From IMG/VR virus record IMGVR_UViG_3300047121_000348, positions 1 through 22,889 of that record: a DNA stretch of 22,889 nucleotides. The stretch is one strand, 5' to 3'. Both the position numbers and the translations under genes were made by a program. This DNA comes from a virus. The notes beneath the pieces are model-generated. The model saw nothing but the letters and a program-made list of their open reading frames with translations. It made no database searches and was not told the DNA's origin. How positions within the stretch are numbered: the stretch's first letter is position 1; every line of letters begins with the position of its first letter. Below are positions 1-5,703 of this stretch, piece by piece.

Positions 1-13
1 AGATCTGTAGTTG

Positions 14-33
14 TTTTAAATCAACATTTAAAA
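14..33. repeat. 8-bp inverted repeat upstream of first promoter
   Basis: TTTTAAAT (14-21) and ATTTAAAA (26-33) form a perfect inverted repeat around CAAC, ending 5 nt before the -35 hexamer at 39. It could be an operator, an AT-rich UP-like element, or a weak hairpin at the end of an upstream gene. AT-rich palindromes arise easily by chance, so the role is open. Confidence 0.35.
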
Positions 34-38
34 AACGC

Positions 39-67
39 TTGACACACTCCTTGTTTTTTCATATACT
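39..67 (+). promoter_or_regulatory. sigma70-type promoter for the accessory block
   Basis: TTGACA at 39-44 and TATACT at 62-67 are separated by 17 nt, a near-consensus bacterial housekeeping promoter. It lies 30 nt before the first gene (ATG 98) and can drive the tightly packed block that follows. No terminator was seen before about 5.6 kb. Host-type promoters of this quality usually mark early phage transcription. It lacks the ATCCTAA box found at other promoters in this window. Confidence 0.75.
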
Positions 68-97
68 ACATGTATGGTGATTAACAAGGAGATTGAG

Positions 98-418
98 ATG
101 AACTTGAATGTAACTGACACGATTTCTTGGGATTCCGCAGCAGGTAACCTTCTCGGTACTATCAAAAAAATCTTTCTTGCCCCTGCAGGTAATAACAAAA
201 TGACCCCTTGGATCATTATTGAAATTATGGGGAAGTCCAACACAATTAGAATGTGTGCGTCTGATTCTTACCTTAAGATGATGAAGGTAGAAAAAGTTGA
301 AATACCCACTGAAGAAATGAAAACTGTTAAAAACTACATGACAGGTGAAAAAGTTGTGATTCCTGCAGATACGCCACGCTGTTGTGATCCTTCAAGTGAA
401 CTTTATTGGAGCATGTAA
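98..418 (+). CDS. Small phage protein, possible SH3/Tudor-like beta barrel
   Basis: The product is 106 aa. The start at 98 is preferred over an in-frame ATG at 74 because AAGGAG (86-91) sits 6 nt before 98 and the upstream ATG is too close to the promoter. The N-terminal 60 residues (TISWDSAAGNLLGTI, then IIIEI and NTIRMC) look like a short beta-rich barrel of the kind in Tudor-like hypervirulence-associated domains; this is an impression from pattern only. The C-terminus has a Cys-Cys pair (RCCDP). There is no signal peptide or membrane segment. It is the first gene after the 39-67 promoter, so probably early expressed. Function unknown. Confidence 0.8.
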   Translation: MNLNVTDTISWDSAAGNLLGTIKKIFLAPAGNNKMTPWIIIEIMGKSNTIRMCASDSYLKMMKVEKVEIPTEEMKTVKNYMTGEKVVIPADTPRCCDPSSELYWSM

Positions 419-419
419 A

Positions 420-590
420 ATGTACTCAGGTGGAACAATGTTTGTACAACATGTACGAACAGTAGATATGCTACAGGATATGATTGATCAAAAAAAACCG
501 TTGACAGATATCCTGTGGTTTTTGTATGATTGTCAAACTACATATGATGATTTAAAACAACTTGCCCAAATTGCCAAAGATGTTAAGTAA
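420..590 (+). CDS. Small phage protein of unknown function
   Basis: The product is 56 aa and predicted mostly helical (VDMLQDMIDQKKPLTDILWF). The start at 420 has GGAG (408-411) 8 nt upstream, inside the end of the previous gene. An alternative in-frame ATG at 438 follows AGGTGG, so the N-terminus is uncertain by six residues. It begins 2 nt after the preceding stop and overlaps the next gene, consistent with translational coupling in one operon. No family recognised. Confidence 0.65.
   Translation: MYSGGTMFVQHVRTVDMLQDMIDQKKPLTDILWFLYDCQTTYDDLKQLAQIAKDVK
501..530 (+). promoter_or_regulatory. Possible internal sigma70 promoter
   Basis: TTGACA (501-506) and TATGAT (525-530), with an 18-nt spacer and a TG just before the -10, lie inside the 420-590 gene and 50 nt before the next start at 580. 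It could boost the downstream micro-protein block. It is embedded in coding sequence, so chance is a real alternative. Confidence 0.35.
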
Positions 591-759
591 TATTCTTAAA
601 ATTGTTGTTGGTATTGCTTTTTTCTGTGTTAGCATGCATTATGTTATCCAATTAGAGTACTATTTTACCGATCAGCATATAGCAAAATGTAAAGAAAAAT
701 CGGGTAAGGTTGTATTAGATACTAAAGATAGGTTTAAAAGTTGTATAATTGACCCTTAA
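580..759 (+). CDS. Small single-pass membrane protein
   Basis: The product is 59 aa. ATG 580 is chosen over an in-frame TTG at 562. Residues 4-26 (start ILKIVVGIAFFCVS) form one hydrophobic segment, followed by a charged tail containing two cysteines (AKCKEKSG and FKSCIIDP). A signal anchor with the tail in the periplasm would allow a disulphide. It overlaps the previous gene by 11 nt. Tiny membrane proteins in early phage regions often modify the host envelope or block superinfection, but nothing here proves that. Confidence 0.65.
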   Translation: MLSNILKIVVGIAFFCVSMHYVIQLEYYFTDQHIAKCKEKSGKVVLDTKDRFKSCIIDP

Positions 760-769
760 CGGATTAAAA

Positions 770-868
770 ATGAATGAATCGCTTATGCATGATGTTATAG
801 TTGGTATTGGTATGATTTTAATTTTTATTGCTACTGTAATTATGTTATTGACAGGACTAATTCAATGA
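770..868 (+). CDS. 32-aa membrane micro-protein
   Basis: The product starts MNESLMHDVIVGIGMILIFI and continues hydrophobic to the end, giving one transmembrane helix. It begins 11 nt after the previous stop and its TGA overlaps the next ATG in an ATGA arrangement (865-868), which argues that it is translated and coupled. Upstream only a weak GGA (761-763) is visible. No homologue recognised. It is one of four tiny membrane proteins in this block. Confidence 0.5.
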   Translation: MNESLMHDVIVGIGMILIFIATVIMLLTGLIQ

Positions 869-1059
869 ATGAACAAATTAAGTTATTAGCTGAACAGGCT
901 ACAAGAAAGTATGACAGGTTAGGCTTTGAGATTCCATTTGCACAACCCGATCTAGAGCAATTTGCTAATTTAATTCTTTTTGAATGTGTTAAACTTGCAG
1001 TGTTTAATGGTGATAGTGCCACTGCACGAGCCATTAAAGAACATTTTGGAATGGAATAA
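865..1059 (+). CDS. Paralogue 1 of the LAEQA/HFGVE small-protein family
   Basis: The product is 64 aa. It starts MNEQIKLLAEQA, has a central FANLILFEC helix, and ends IKEHFGME. The same three landmarks, in order, occur in four more genes to 2644. AGGA (853-856) lies 8 nt before the ATG. The codons for the final FGME contain GGAA, placed 7 nt before the next ATG at 1059, so the gene end also serves as the next ribosome binding site. Similar short proteins are common in phage metagenomes without known function. It is soluble and predicted helical. Confidence 0.85.
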   Translation: MNEQIKLLAEQATRKYDRLGFEIPFAQPDLEQFANLILFECVKLAVFNGDSATARAIKEHFGME

Positions 1060-1154
1060 TGTCATACCGTCAATATTATTTACGTCAAATGAAGCATGTT
1101 ACTAAAGCTTTTTTTATCTACTTTAAAGGGTTTGTCCTTAATAGGAAAGTATAA
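1059..1154 (+). CDS. 31-aa basic micro-protein
   Basis: The product is MSYRQYYLRQMKHVTKAFFI plus eleven more residues, rich in Arg, Lys and aromatics. It starts in a TAATG overlap with paralogue 1, with GGAA (1048-1051) 7 nt upstream, and its own stop overlaps the next ATG as TAATG (1152-1156). The double coupling is the main evidence that it is real. The FFIYF stretch could lie in a membrane interface. Function unknown. Confidence 0.5.
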   Translation: MSYRQYYLRQMKHVTKAFFIYFKGFVLNRKV

Positions 1155-1384
1155 TGAACAAGAAAATACGAGAACTTGCTGAACAAGCTCAAGATTGGGC
1201 AGATGCTCATGCACCTTTTGCTAGCGAAGAACATGTATACTTTGCTGAAAAGTTCGCCGAGTTGATTGTTAGAGAATGTATTTCCGAACTGGAAAAAATA
1301 AAAAGGTCAGGAGTTCCAATGCCTATTCAGGGCGGGTTGAACCTTGGAGTGGTTTCATTAAAAGAACATTTCGGAGTTGAATGA
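1154..1384 (+). CDS. Paralogue 2 of the LAEQA/HFGVE small-protein family
   Basis: The product is 76 aa with MNKKIRELAEQA at the start, EKFAELIVREC in the middle and LKEHFGVE at the end. The middle shares a 24-bp identical DNA segment with paralogue 3 (1247-1270 against 1754-1777), so the two diverged or recombined recently. AGGA (1143-1146) lies 7 nt before the start. Compared with paralogue 1 there is an insert of variable sequence between the central EC and the C-terminal motif (KRSGVPMPIQGGLNLG). Function unknown. Confidence 0.85.
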   Translation: MNKKIRELAEQAQDWADAHAPFASEEHVYFAEKFAELIVRECISELEKIKRSGVPMPIQGGLNLGVVSLKEHFGVE

Positions 1385-1491
1385 TGAATCGATTAGAATT
1401 ACACTTTTTCTGGACAAGTGTGTTTGCTATTTGTAAAGGTATTATACACTTGTTATTTGCTGCTGCCTTAATCAAATATCTTTGGAGTTGA
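1384..1491 (+). CDS. 35-aa membrane micro-protein
   Basis: The product starts MNRLELHFFWTSVFAICKGI and stays hydrophobic almost to its end, consistent with one or two short membrane helices. ATG 1381 and 1384 are both possible; 1384 places GGAG (1373-1376) at 7 nt, the same spacing used by its neighbours. It starts overlapping the stop of paralogue 2. Its last codons (TTTGGAGT) repeat in another frame the DNA that ends paralogue 2, as if a gene-end fragment had been copied to supply the next ribosome binding site. Confidence 0.5.
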   Translation: MNRLELHFFWTSVFAICKGIIHLLFAAALIKYLWS

Positions 1492-1494
1492 ATG

Positions 1495-1578
1495 ATGAAC
1501 GAGATTGGTTTGGCACTGCTGGCCTGTTATGTGATAGGTTTTGTCACTGGTTTTGTTTGGGGCTGGCAAAAGAATTAG
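1495..1578 (+). CDS. 27-aa membrane micro-protein
   Basis: The product starts MNEIGLALLACYVIGFVTGF and ends VWGWQKN: one transmembrane helix with a Gly-x-x-x-Gly pattern (GFVTG), then an aromatic and basic end. GGAG (1484-1487) lies 7 nt upstream. ATG 1492 is an alternative start directly after the previous stop. The ORF is very short, but spacing and coupling match the surrounding genes. No homologue recognised. Confidence 0.5.
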   Translation: MNEIGLALLACYVIGFVTGFVWGWQKN

Positions 1579-1588
1579 GATTAGAAGA

Positions 1589-1879
1589 ATGAACGAACGA
1601 ATTAAGGAACTGGCTGAACAGGCTGAACTACCTGTAATAGATGGCATGTGGGATTACAATGATCGTGAAATTCTTCGCCGAGAAGATGGCGAATGGCGAG
1701 TAGCCACTCCAGCAGAAATCATCAGTCTTTTGTTTGCGTGTGAAAAAGGTAGAGAAAAGTTCGCCGAGTTGATTGTTCAGGAATGTGCTGATGTGGCTAA
1801 AGAAACAAGATGGGCTGTGCCTCCTAGCCAAGAGCAGATTGCCAGAGGAATCCAACAACATTTCGGAGTTGAAGAATGA
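1589..1879 (+). CDS. Paralogue 3 of the LAEQA/HFGVE small-protein family
   Basis: The product is 96 aa, the joint longest member with paralogue 5. It starts MNERIKELAEQA, has EKFAELIVQEC in the second half and ends IQQHFGVEE. The longer reading frame from 1541 is rejected because it would run through the 1495-1578 gene. Between the N-terminal helix and the core is an extra stretch with many charged residues (DYNDREILRREDGEWRVATP). The last codons contain GGAG (1865-1868), 7 nt before the next ATG at 1876. Function unknown. Confidence 0.85.
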   Translation: MNERIKELAEQAELPVIDGMWDYNDREILRREDGEWRVATPAEIISLLFACEKGREKFAELIVQECADVAKETRWAVPPSQEQIARGIQQHFGVEE

Positions 1880-2115
1880 ATAGTCGCCTTGAGGATCTAA
1901 TGTATCGTGCAGGACTGACCGCCCAAGGTTGTTGGGATAGTATGGATGACTATGATCATAAGGCTATAGAAAAGTTTGCTGACCTTATTATACAAGAATG
2001 CTTACTATCATTAGAACCCAACCTTTATGAAAGCGATATTGAATATAAAGTTGATCAAGCATTATATAAAAGATGTGAACGTATTATATTAAAACACTTT
2101 GGAATTGAAAAATGA
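1876..2115 (+). CDS. Paralogue 4 of the LAEQA/HFGVE small-protein family
   Basis: The product is 79 aa and more divergent: MNSRLEDLMYRAG at the start, IEKFADLIIQEC in the centre, LKHFGIEK at the end. It overlaps paralogue 3 by ATGA and the following lipoprotein gene by ATGA (2112-2115). The terminal FGIE codons contain GGAA (2101-2104), 7 nt before the next start. Like the other copies it has no signal peptide or membrane segment. It is probably translated from the same mRNA as its neighbours. Confidence 0.85.
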   Translation: MNSRLEDLMYRAGLTAQGCWDSMDDYDHKAIEKFADLIIQECLLSLEPNLYESDIEYKVDQALYKRCERIILKHFGIEK

Positions 2116-2354
2116 GATACCTTCTTATATTTTTCACACTGCTTACTTTAATTTCTTGTAGTGCAAAACAACCTGAGTCAACTACTGCAGCAGGTGTAGA
2201 CTTTAAAGTGGATAAATTGTTTACTCATGATGGATGCACTGTATATAGATTTGTTGACGGTGGAAATTATCGTTATTTTACTAATTGCCAAGGATCAACT
2301 AATTGGACAGAAAATTGTGGTAAAAATTGTAGTAGAAACATGAGCGTAAATTAA
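2112..2354 (+). CDS. Predicted lipoprotein, DUF4884-like
   Basis: The product is 80 aa. It has a lipoprotein signal: MR, hydrophobic LLIFFTLLTL, then lipobox L13-I14-S15-C16, so processing at Cys16 is likely. The rest (VDKLFTHDGCTVYRFVDGGN, then YRYFTNC) resembles the DUF4884 family of small phage and bacterial proteins; this match is from memory. Further cysteines could form disulphides, which fits a periplasmic location. Some phages, such as T5 with Llp, use lipoproteins to block superinfection, so that role is a reasonable but unproven guess. It sits between paralogues 4 and 5 of the array. Confidence 0.8.
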   Translation: MRYLLIFFTLLTLISCSAKQPESTTAAGVDFKVDKLFTHDGCTVYRFVDGGNYRYFTNCQGSTNWTENCGKNCSRNMSVN

Positions 2355-2644
2355 TGAACAGTAAAATTATTGAAATAGCTAGACAAGCAAATGTATTACG
2401 TACAGAATATGCTAGCCCAAAATATGGTGTACATAGTGAACCTGCATTAGCAGATTTAATGAAATTAACTGAATTAGTGCTTGCAGAATGTTCCAATGTA
2501 TGCGATGATTTGCGTGGTTATAGTGGAGTTGGCACTGATGGTGACCCCTACGATACACCAAGTTGGAACGCAGCACTTATTGCAGTAAAACAAGTTATAC
2601 AACAACGTTTTGGTATAGGAGAATATGATGGCAGATCGTTTTGA
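2354..2644 (+). CDS. Paralogue 5 of the LAEQA/HFGVE small-protein family
   Basis: The product is 96 aa and the most divergent copy: MNSKIIEIARQAN at the start, MKLTELVLAEC in the middle, VIQQRFGIG near the end, then an extra EYDGRSF. The tail exists because the frame runs on through the start of the next gene. The usual FGVE-stop has become FGIGE, but the DNA still carries AGGAG (2617-2621), placed 6 nt before ATG 2628. It begins in a TAATG overlap with the lipoprotein gene. The array seems to end here. Confidence 0.8.
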   Translation: MNSKIIEIARQANVLRTEYASPKYGVHSEPALADLMKLTELVLAECSNVCDDLRGYSGVGTDGDPYDTPSWNAALIAVKQVIQQRFGIGEYDGRSF

Positions 2645-2843
2645 TTTAGAACAACAAATTTTAGGTTGTTGGGGTATTACGGATGAAATTAAATTGTTAA
2701 ACGTGCAAGTGCTTGAAAATGATAACTTTACTAAGGATCAAATTTCAAACTATTTGCTAGGGTTGGAAACAATTTATGCTGTAAAATTTGAACAATTGTT
2801 TGGCACTTTTGAAACTTTGCTCCAAGATAAAAAAATTGCATGA
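2628..2843 (+). CDS. Small conserved phage protein
   Basis: The product is 71 aa and starts MADRFDLEQQILGCWGITDE. ATG 2628 is preferred to ATG 2625 because AGGAG then has a 6-nt spacing. The pattern (RFDLEQQI, CW, and later YLLGLETIYAVKFEQLF) resembles a short protein found in many phage genomes under no functional name; this is recognition from memory. It is acidic and predicted helical. It ends in an ATGA overlap with the nucleotidyltransferase-like gene. Confidence 0.8.
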   Translation: MADRFDLEQQILGCWGITDEIKLLNVQVLENDNFTKDQISNYLLGLETIYAVKFEQLFGTFETLLQDKKIA

Positions 2844-3463
2844 GTCGCTTTTCTTTTGATGATTTATTTGGTAAACCTGAAGAACCTAAGAAGGATTATC
2901 CTTTAGTTCATGCAGATGATCAAGAACCTGTTAGGGTAATATGTCCCACACCACAAGGTCCTTTTATTGCGGGTGGGTCATGTTTACAATGGTATCAACA
3001 TAAACCCATAGATCAAGCTGATATTGATATTTTTTGTGTTGATAGTAATCAAGTAAAAGAGTTAAAACAAAGATTACATGCTCAGGCTACTGTACAAGAA
3101 AAATATCATACAGAAAATGCTTTAACTTACGCTTATGTTTCCAAATCAAAGATTAGACGGTATTGGACTGTACAAATTATCACTAAACGTTTTTATGATA
3201 GTTTACAGGATGTAGTTAATAGTTTTGATATTAGTGTGTGTCAAATAGGAACAGATGGTACAAATTGGGTTATGGGTGAACATACTGCAAGTGATATTCG
3301 TCATAAAATTTTGCGAATGAATTATCCGCTACAACCACAAGCTGCAAAACGTTTAGTAAAATATTGTACCTATGGGTATCGCCCTGTTGATGGGTTGATT
3401 GAAAATATTGTACAGAATGATATCAGTGCTTGGAAATTTACTTCAATGGAAGAATATGAATAG
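2840..3463 (+). CDS. Nucleotidyltransferase-like protein
   Basis: The product is 207 aa. It carries the signature of the minimal (pol-beta-like) nucleotidyltransferase fold: GGS at residues 45-47 on a strand (PFIAGGS), followed 14 residues later by D61-I-D63 (ADIDIF), the usual metal-binding pair. A third acidic residue may be D129 in the FDISVCQ strand. The C-terminal third (LRMNYPLQPQAAKRLVKYC) is helical, as in related enzymes where it helps bind the RNA or nucleotide. The substrate cannot be told. Similar proteins occur in other T4-like phages. It overlaps both neighbours, so it belongs to the same operon. Confidence 0.7.
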   Translation: MSRFSFDDLFGKPEEPKKDYPLVHADDQEPVRVICPTPQGPFIAGGSCLQWYQHKPIDQADIDIFCVDSNQVKELKQRLHAQATVQEKYHTENALTYAYVSKSKIRRYWTVQIITKRFYDSLQDVVNSFDISVCQIGTDGTNWVMGEHTASDIRHKILRMNYPLQPQAAKRLVKYCTYGYRPVDGLIENIVQNDISAWKFTSMEEYE

Positions 3464-3848
3464 ACCTGAACATAGTTGGAGTATACTTGATGCTAAACCT
3501 GTTTTAGTATATCTTCCAAAATATGATGAGTATATTGTTTATTGGAATGGTTTAGTGATGACACATGCACAAGCTTTGTGTTTAGCTATGGAAATATCAT
3601 CAGGTGTATATTGCACTCCACAAATGAAAACATGTTTACAGCAAACGTTTGAAAAACTTTACTATTGTGGTGCATTTAATACACGTGATTGGGATGAAGC
3701 AATAAACAACCAACCTGCTTATGACTATCAAAAACATAAATTAACCTTACATATTAAAAATTTAGTTAGAGATTTAGAATCAAAAGAAGTATTAGCTTGG
3801 TTTGATTTAAAAAACGCACGTATAGCAAAGGATGAAGAAAATGTTTAA
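3456..3848 (+). CDS. Conserved phage protein of unknown function
   Basis: The product is 130 aa, starting MNRPEHSWSILDAKPVLVYL. ATG 3456 is chosen because GGAAGA lies just before it and the longer frame from 3399 would overlap deeply with the upstream gene. It overlaps that gene by 8 nt. The sequence alternates beta-type (VLVYLPKYDEYIVYW) and helical stretches, with several cysteines. No signal or membrane segment. Not recognised. Confidence 0.75.
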   Translation: MNRPEHSWSILDAKPVLVYLPKYDEYIVYWNGLVMTHAQALCLAMEISSGVYCTPQMKTCLQQTFEKLYYCGAFNTRDWDEAINNQPAYDYQKHKLTLHIKNLVRDLESKEVLAWFDLKNARIAKDEENV

Positions 3849-4080
3849 ACTTGGTGATTTTGTTAAATATGATGTTGATGAATCTTATGGTACAGGCTAT
3901 GTTATTGGCAATATGAAACTAGACTATTCTGATGATAAAATACCTGTTATTGCAAATACTAATTTTATAGGTATGCCCATCAATCCTATTTTTCTAAAGC
4001 TTGTTGAATCAGGATTGTTTGATGTTGCTAGTCCTTTACGAAATAGATATATTACAAATTTTGGCGAGATTGATGAGTAA
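3841..4080 (+). CDS. Small beta-rich phage protein, SH3-like
   Basis: The product is 79 aa. ATG 3841 has AAGGA (3828-3832) 8 nt upstream; an in-frame ATG at 3832 overlaps that signal and is rejected. The start MFKLGDFVKYDVDESYGTGY is typical of small SH3-like barrels (GDxVxY, then GxGxV). It overlaps the previous gene by 8 nt. After it comes a 49-nt gap holding a class A promoter. Function unknown. Confidence 0.75.
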   Translation: MFKLGDFVKYDVDESYGTGYVIGNMKLDYSDDKIPVIANTNFIGMPINPIFLKLVESGLFDVASPLRNRYITNFGEIDE

Positions 4081-4083
4081 TAT

Positions 4084-4123
4084 ATCCTAAATGCTTTACA
4101 AGCGGCTATTTTTGAGATAAATT
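4084..4123 (+). promoter_or_regulatory. ATCCTAA-box promoter with late-like octamer
   Basis: ATCCTAA (4084-4090), 4 nt, TTTACA (4095-4100), 17 nt, then TAAATT (4118-4123) at -10. The heptamer and its 4-nt spacing to the -35 recur at four other promoters here. The -10 lies within GATAAATT (4116-4123), one mismatch from the ATAAATA late core, and ends 6 nt before ATG 4130. Transcripts from it would have almost no leader. Confidence 0.6.
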
Positions 4124-4129
4124 ATTTAC

Positions 4130-4576
4130 ATGATACTTAAAGCTAAACCAATTATTAAAAACCAATATTGGGTGGTTACAGATGGCAACCACAAAATAGG
4201 TAATGTTGAAGCAAGTGGTAATGGATATGATTTTAGATCAATCGATGGTACTATCACACATTTTGATGATACTAAATCTATTGAAAAAACCAAGTCCATT
4301 GAGTTTGAAAAACCACATAAAAAACATTACAACGCACATATACCATTTGCTAAATGGCCTACTGAGGGTAAAACATATAATAATGTATATGATGTAAAAC
4401 GAAAATTACACGTTTACACAAAGACAAACAAGAGTAAATGTTACCATGCTGCAGGATATTTTAAGATTAAAATGAATGATGTATGGCAAGTTCTCTTTTG
4501 CCCAAAGTATATTTTTGTACAGCGATATCCTTATCATGGTCCTTACAATACTTTGGAAGAGGCAAATTCTGCATAA
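4130..4576 (+). CDS. Conserved T4-like phage protein of unknown function
   Basis: The product is 148 aa and starts MILKAKPIIKNQYWVVTDGN. It has conserved-looking blocks YDVKRKLHVYTKTNKSKCYH and FCPKYIFVQRYPYHGPY. I recognise the pattern as a hypothetical protein common in T4-like cyanophages; no function is known to me. There is no Shine-Dalgarno sequence before the ATG, and the promoter at 4084-4123 implies a leaderless mRNA. The next gene starts 8 nt after its stop, with a late octamer across the end of this gene. Confidence 0.85.
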   Translation: MILKAKPIIKNQYWVVTDGNHKIGNVEASGNGYDFRSIDGTITHFDDTKSIEKTKSIEFEKPHKKHYNAHIPFAKWPTEGKTYNNVYDVKRKLHVYTKTNKSKCYHAAGYFKIKMNDVWQVLFCPKYIFVQRYPYHGPYNTLEEANSA

Positions 4577-4579
4577 ATA
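4572..4579 (+). promoter_or_regulatory. T4-type late promoter, leaderless arrangement
   Basis: CATAAATA (4572-4579) matches seven of eight bases of the T4 late octamer TATAAATA. It is followed by 5 nt and then ATG 4585. In T4 the start site lies about 5-6 nt past the octamer, so the mRNA would begin at or next to the A of the ATG. Confidence 0.6.
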
Positions 4580-4584
4580 TTGAT

Positions 4585-4776
4585 ATGATTCACATAAAAA
4601 AGTTTATTGACAGAGTTGGAGCTATTGATAATACATCAAATCGTGACTTTATAATGCCACTTAGTGAGGCAAGATCTTTACGTGATGAGATCGCTAAATT
4701 GCTCGCTGACAAAGTAATAGAAAAGCAATCTACTACCGATGTTATTGAAGTACAAGTTAATGGAGGTAGATTTTAA
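4585..4776 (+). CDS. Small conserved T4-like phage protein
   Basis: The product is 63 aa starting MIHIKKFIDRVGAIDNTSNR. The core LSEARSLRDEIAKLLADKV is a clear amphipathic helix, and similar short proteins occur in other T4-like phages (from memory). The longer frame from 4483 is rejected as it overlaps the previous gene by about 90 nt. There is no Shine-Dalgarno sequence; the late octamer ends 5 nt before the ATG. The stop overlaps the next start (TAATG). Confidence 0.8.
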   Translation: MIHIKKFIDRVGAIDNTSNRDFIMPLSEARSLRDEIAKLLADKVIEKQSTTDVIEVQVNGGRF

Positions 4777-5069
4777 TGTCACGTTCACAGCCTAAAATTC
4801 TTGTTGAAATGGTAGACAAGAAAACATATAAAGTTGACCAAGTGTTAGAAGCAGCAGGTATTTGGGCTATTTTTTATGATGATCAACCTATTAATTTAAA
4901 AAATAGTCATCATTATGATAGCAATGCTGTGCCCAAGTATAAAAAAACAAGCTTCAGCAACCCAGGCCACGCTCGCAATCTTTGTAAAAAACTCAATAAA
5001 CAATTTATGACAGATAAATTTTCTGTTGTATTCTTGAATCAGGGAACTAAAGTTTATCCTGACGCATGA
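4776..5069 (+). CDS. Conserved phage protein of unknown function
   Basis: The product is 97 aa, starting MSRSQPKILVEMVDKKTYKV. GGAGG (4762-4766) sits 9 nt upstream, a strong ribosome binding site. The end block (FSNPGHARNLCKKLNKQF, then FSVVFLNQGTKVYP) matches my memory of a widespread phage hypothetical. It is basic and soluble, mixed alpha/beta. It overlaps the next gene by ATGA. Confidence 0.8.
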   Translation: MSRSQPKILVEMVDKKTYKVDQVLEAAGIWAIFYDDQPINLKNSHHYDSNAVPKYKKTSFSNPGHARNLCKKLNKQFMTDKFSVVFLNQGTKVYPDA

Positions 5070-5488
5070 ACCCACTTTCTGACAGAATGGCAGTTGCAGC
5101 TAAAATTCTTCAGTTGACTGAAAACACTATTGATCTACATTTACCTGAAATGTTTTGGATGGACCAACGTCCCCAAGGTGGGTGGCGACTATCTGATTAT
5201 GGTGAAAAACGATTTCAAGAAGCTAAAATAAGCAGCACTACAGTAAAAATGTGGGATATAGATAATAGAATGAAAACTTATCGCACTGCTGTAGATGCTA
5301 AAACATTGCTTGATTTAGACAAGCATATTAAAAGTCCATACTACATAGAATTTCTAAATGGTAACGGTACATTTAAAAAATTTCATATTCAAGTAAAATT
5401 ATATGATGAGCGTATTGGTACCATGATGTTACTGTATGGCAGTGTGTACGATTATTTACAATCTGTTAAAGGAGAAAACAATGACTGA
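5066..5488 (+). CDS. Phage protein of unknown function
   Basis: The product is 140 aa, starting MNPLSDRMAVAAKILQLTEN. The first 60 residues are helical with an aromatic patch (MFWMDQRPQGGW); the rest looks beta-rich (YYIEFLNGNGTFKKFHIQV). It starts by ATGA overlap and its end overlaps the next gene by 8 nt, whose Shine-Dalgarno sequence it contains. No family recognised. Confidence 0.8.
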   Translation: MNPLSDRMAVAAKILQLTENTIDLHLPEMFWMDQRPQGGWRLSDYGEKRFQEAKISSTTVKMWDIDNRMKTYRTAVDAKTLLDLDKHIKSPYYIEFLNGNGTFKKFHIQVKLYDERIGTMMLLYGSVYDYLQSVKGENND

Positions 5489-5645
5489 GCAAAAGAAATC
5501 AAAAAATCCATTTATTAATATGGCTAATGAAGCCAAGGCTAAACAGCAATTCCCACAAAAAGGTGGGTTTAAACCACCATCACCCAAACCTAGTAAAGGA
5601 TTTGGTAATGCTACAGTGGTACGTAGAAGTGGGCGTGGTGGCTAA
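5481..5645 (+). CDS. Small basic, disordered phage protein
   Basis: The product is 54 aa starting MTEQKKSKNPFINMANEAKA, rich in Lys, Pro and Gly, ending VVRRSGRGG. AAAGGAG (5468-5474) lies 6 nt before ATG 5481, which decides this start over the longer frame from 5436. Low complexity and positive charge suggest nucleic-acid contact or packaging with DNA, but nothing more specific. Similar short basic proteins appear in other T4-like phages. It is the last gene of the 98-5645 run. Confidence 0.75.
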   Translation: MTEQKKSKNPFINMANEAKAKQQFPQKGGFKPPSPKPSKGFGNATVVRRSGRGG

Positions 5646-5703
5646 AAATAAATAATTATTGTGTAAACTTTTTGTTTACTCATGCGTTAATAGTAATAGT
5701 ATA

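Larger units (their letters stand above)
1247..1777 (+). repeat. 24-bp perfect direct repeat shared by paralogues 2 and 3
   Basis: Positions 1247-1270 and 1754-1777 are identical over 24 bases and encode EKFAELIV in both genes. The surrounding sequence has diverged, as expected for a recent duplication or for gene conversion acting on a conserved core. The listed range spans both copies. Confidence 0.8.

Noticed and set aside
848-853. TTGACA just before the 865 gene
   Set aside because: No -10-like hexamer lies 15-19 nt downstream; it is part of the coding sequence of the 770 micro-gene.
4203-4397. 64-aa plus-strand ORF inside the 4130 gene
   Set aside because: It is an alternative frame of a conserved gene, Ile/Leu/Met-rich, with no ribosome binding site.
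5663-5679. GTAAAC/GTTTAC inverted repeat after the 5481 gene
   Set aside because: The stem is only 6 bp with no T run after it, so it was not called a terminator.
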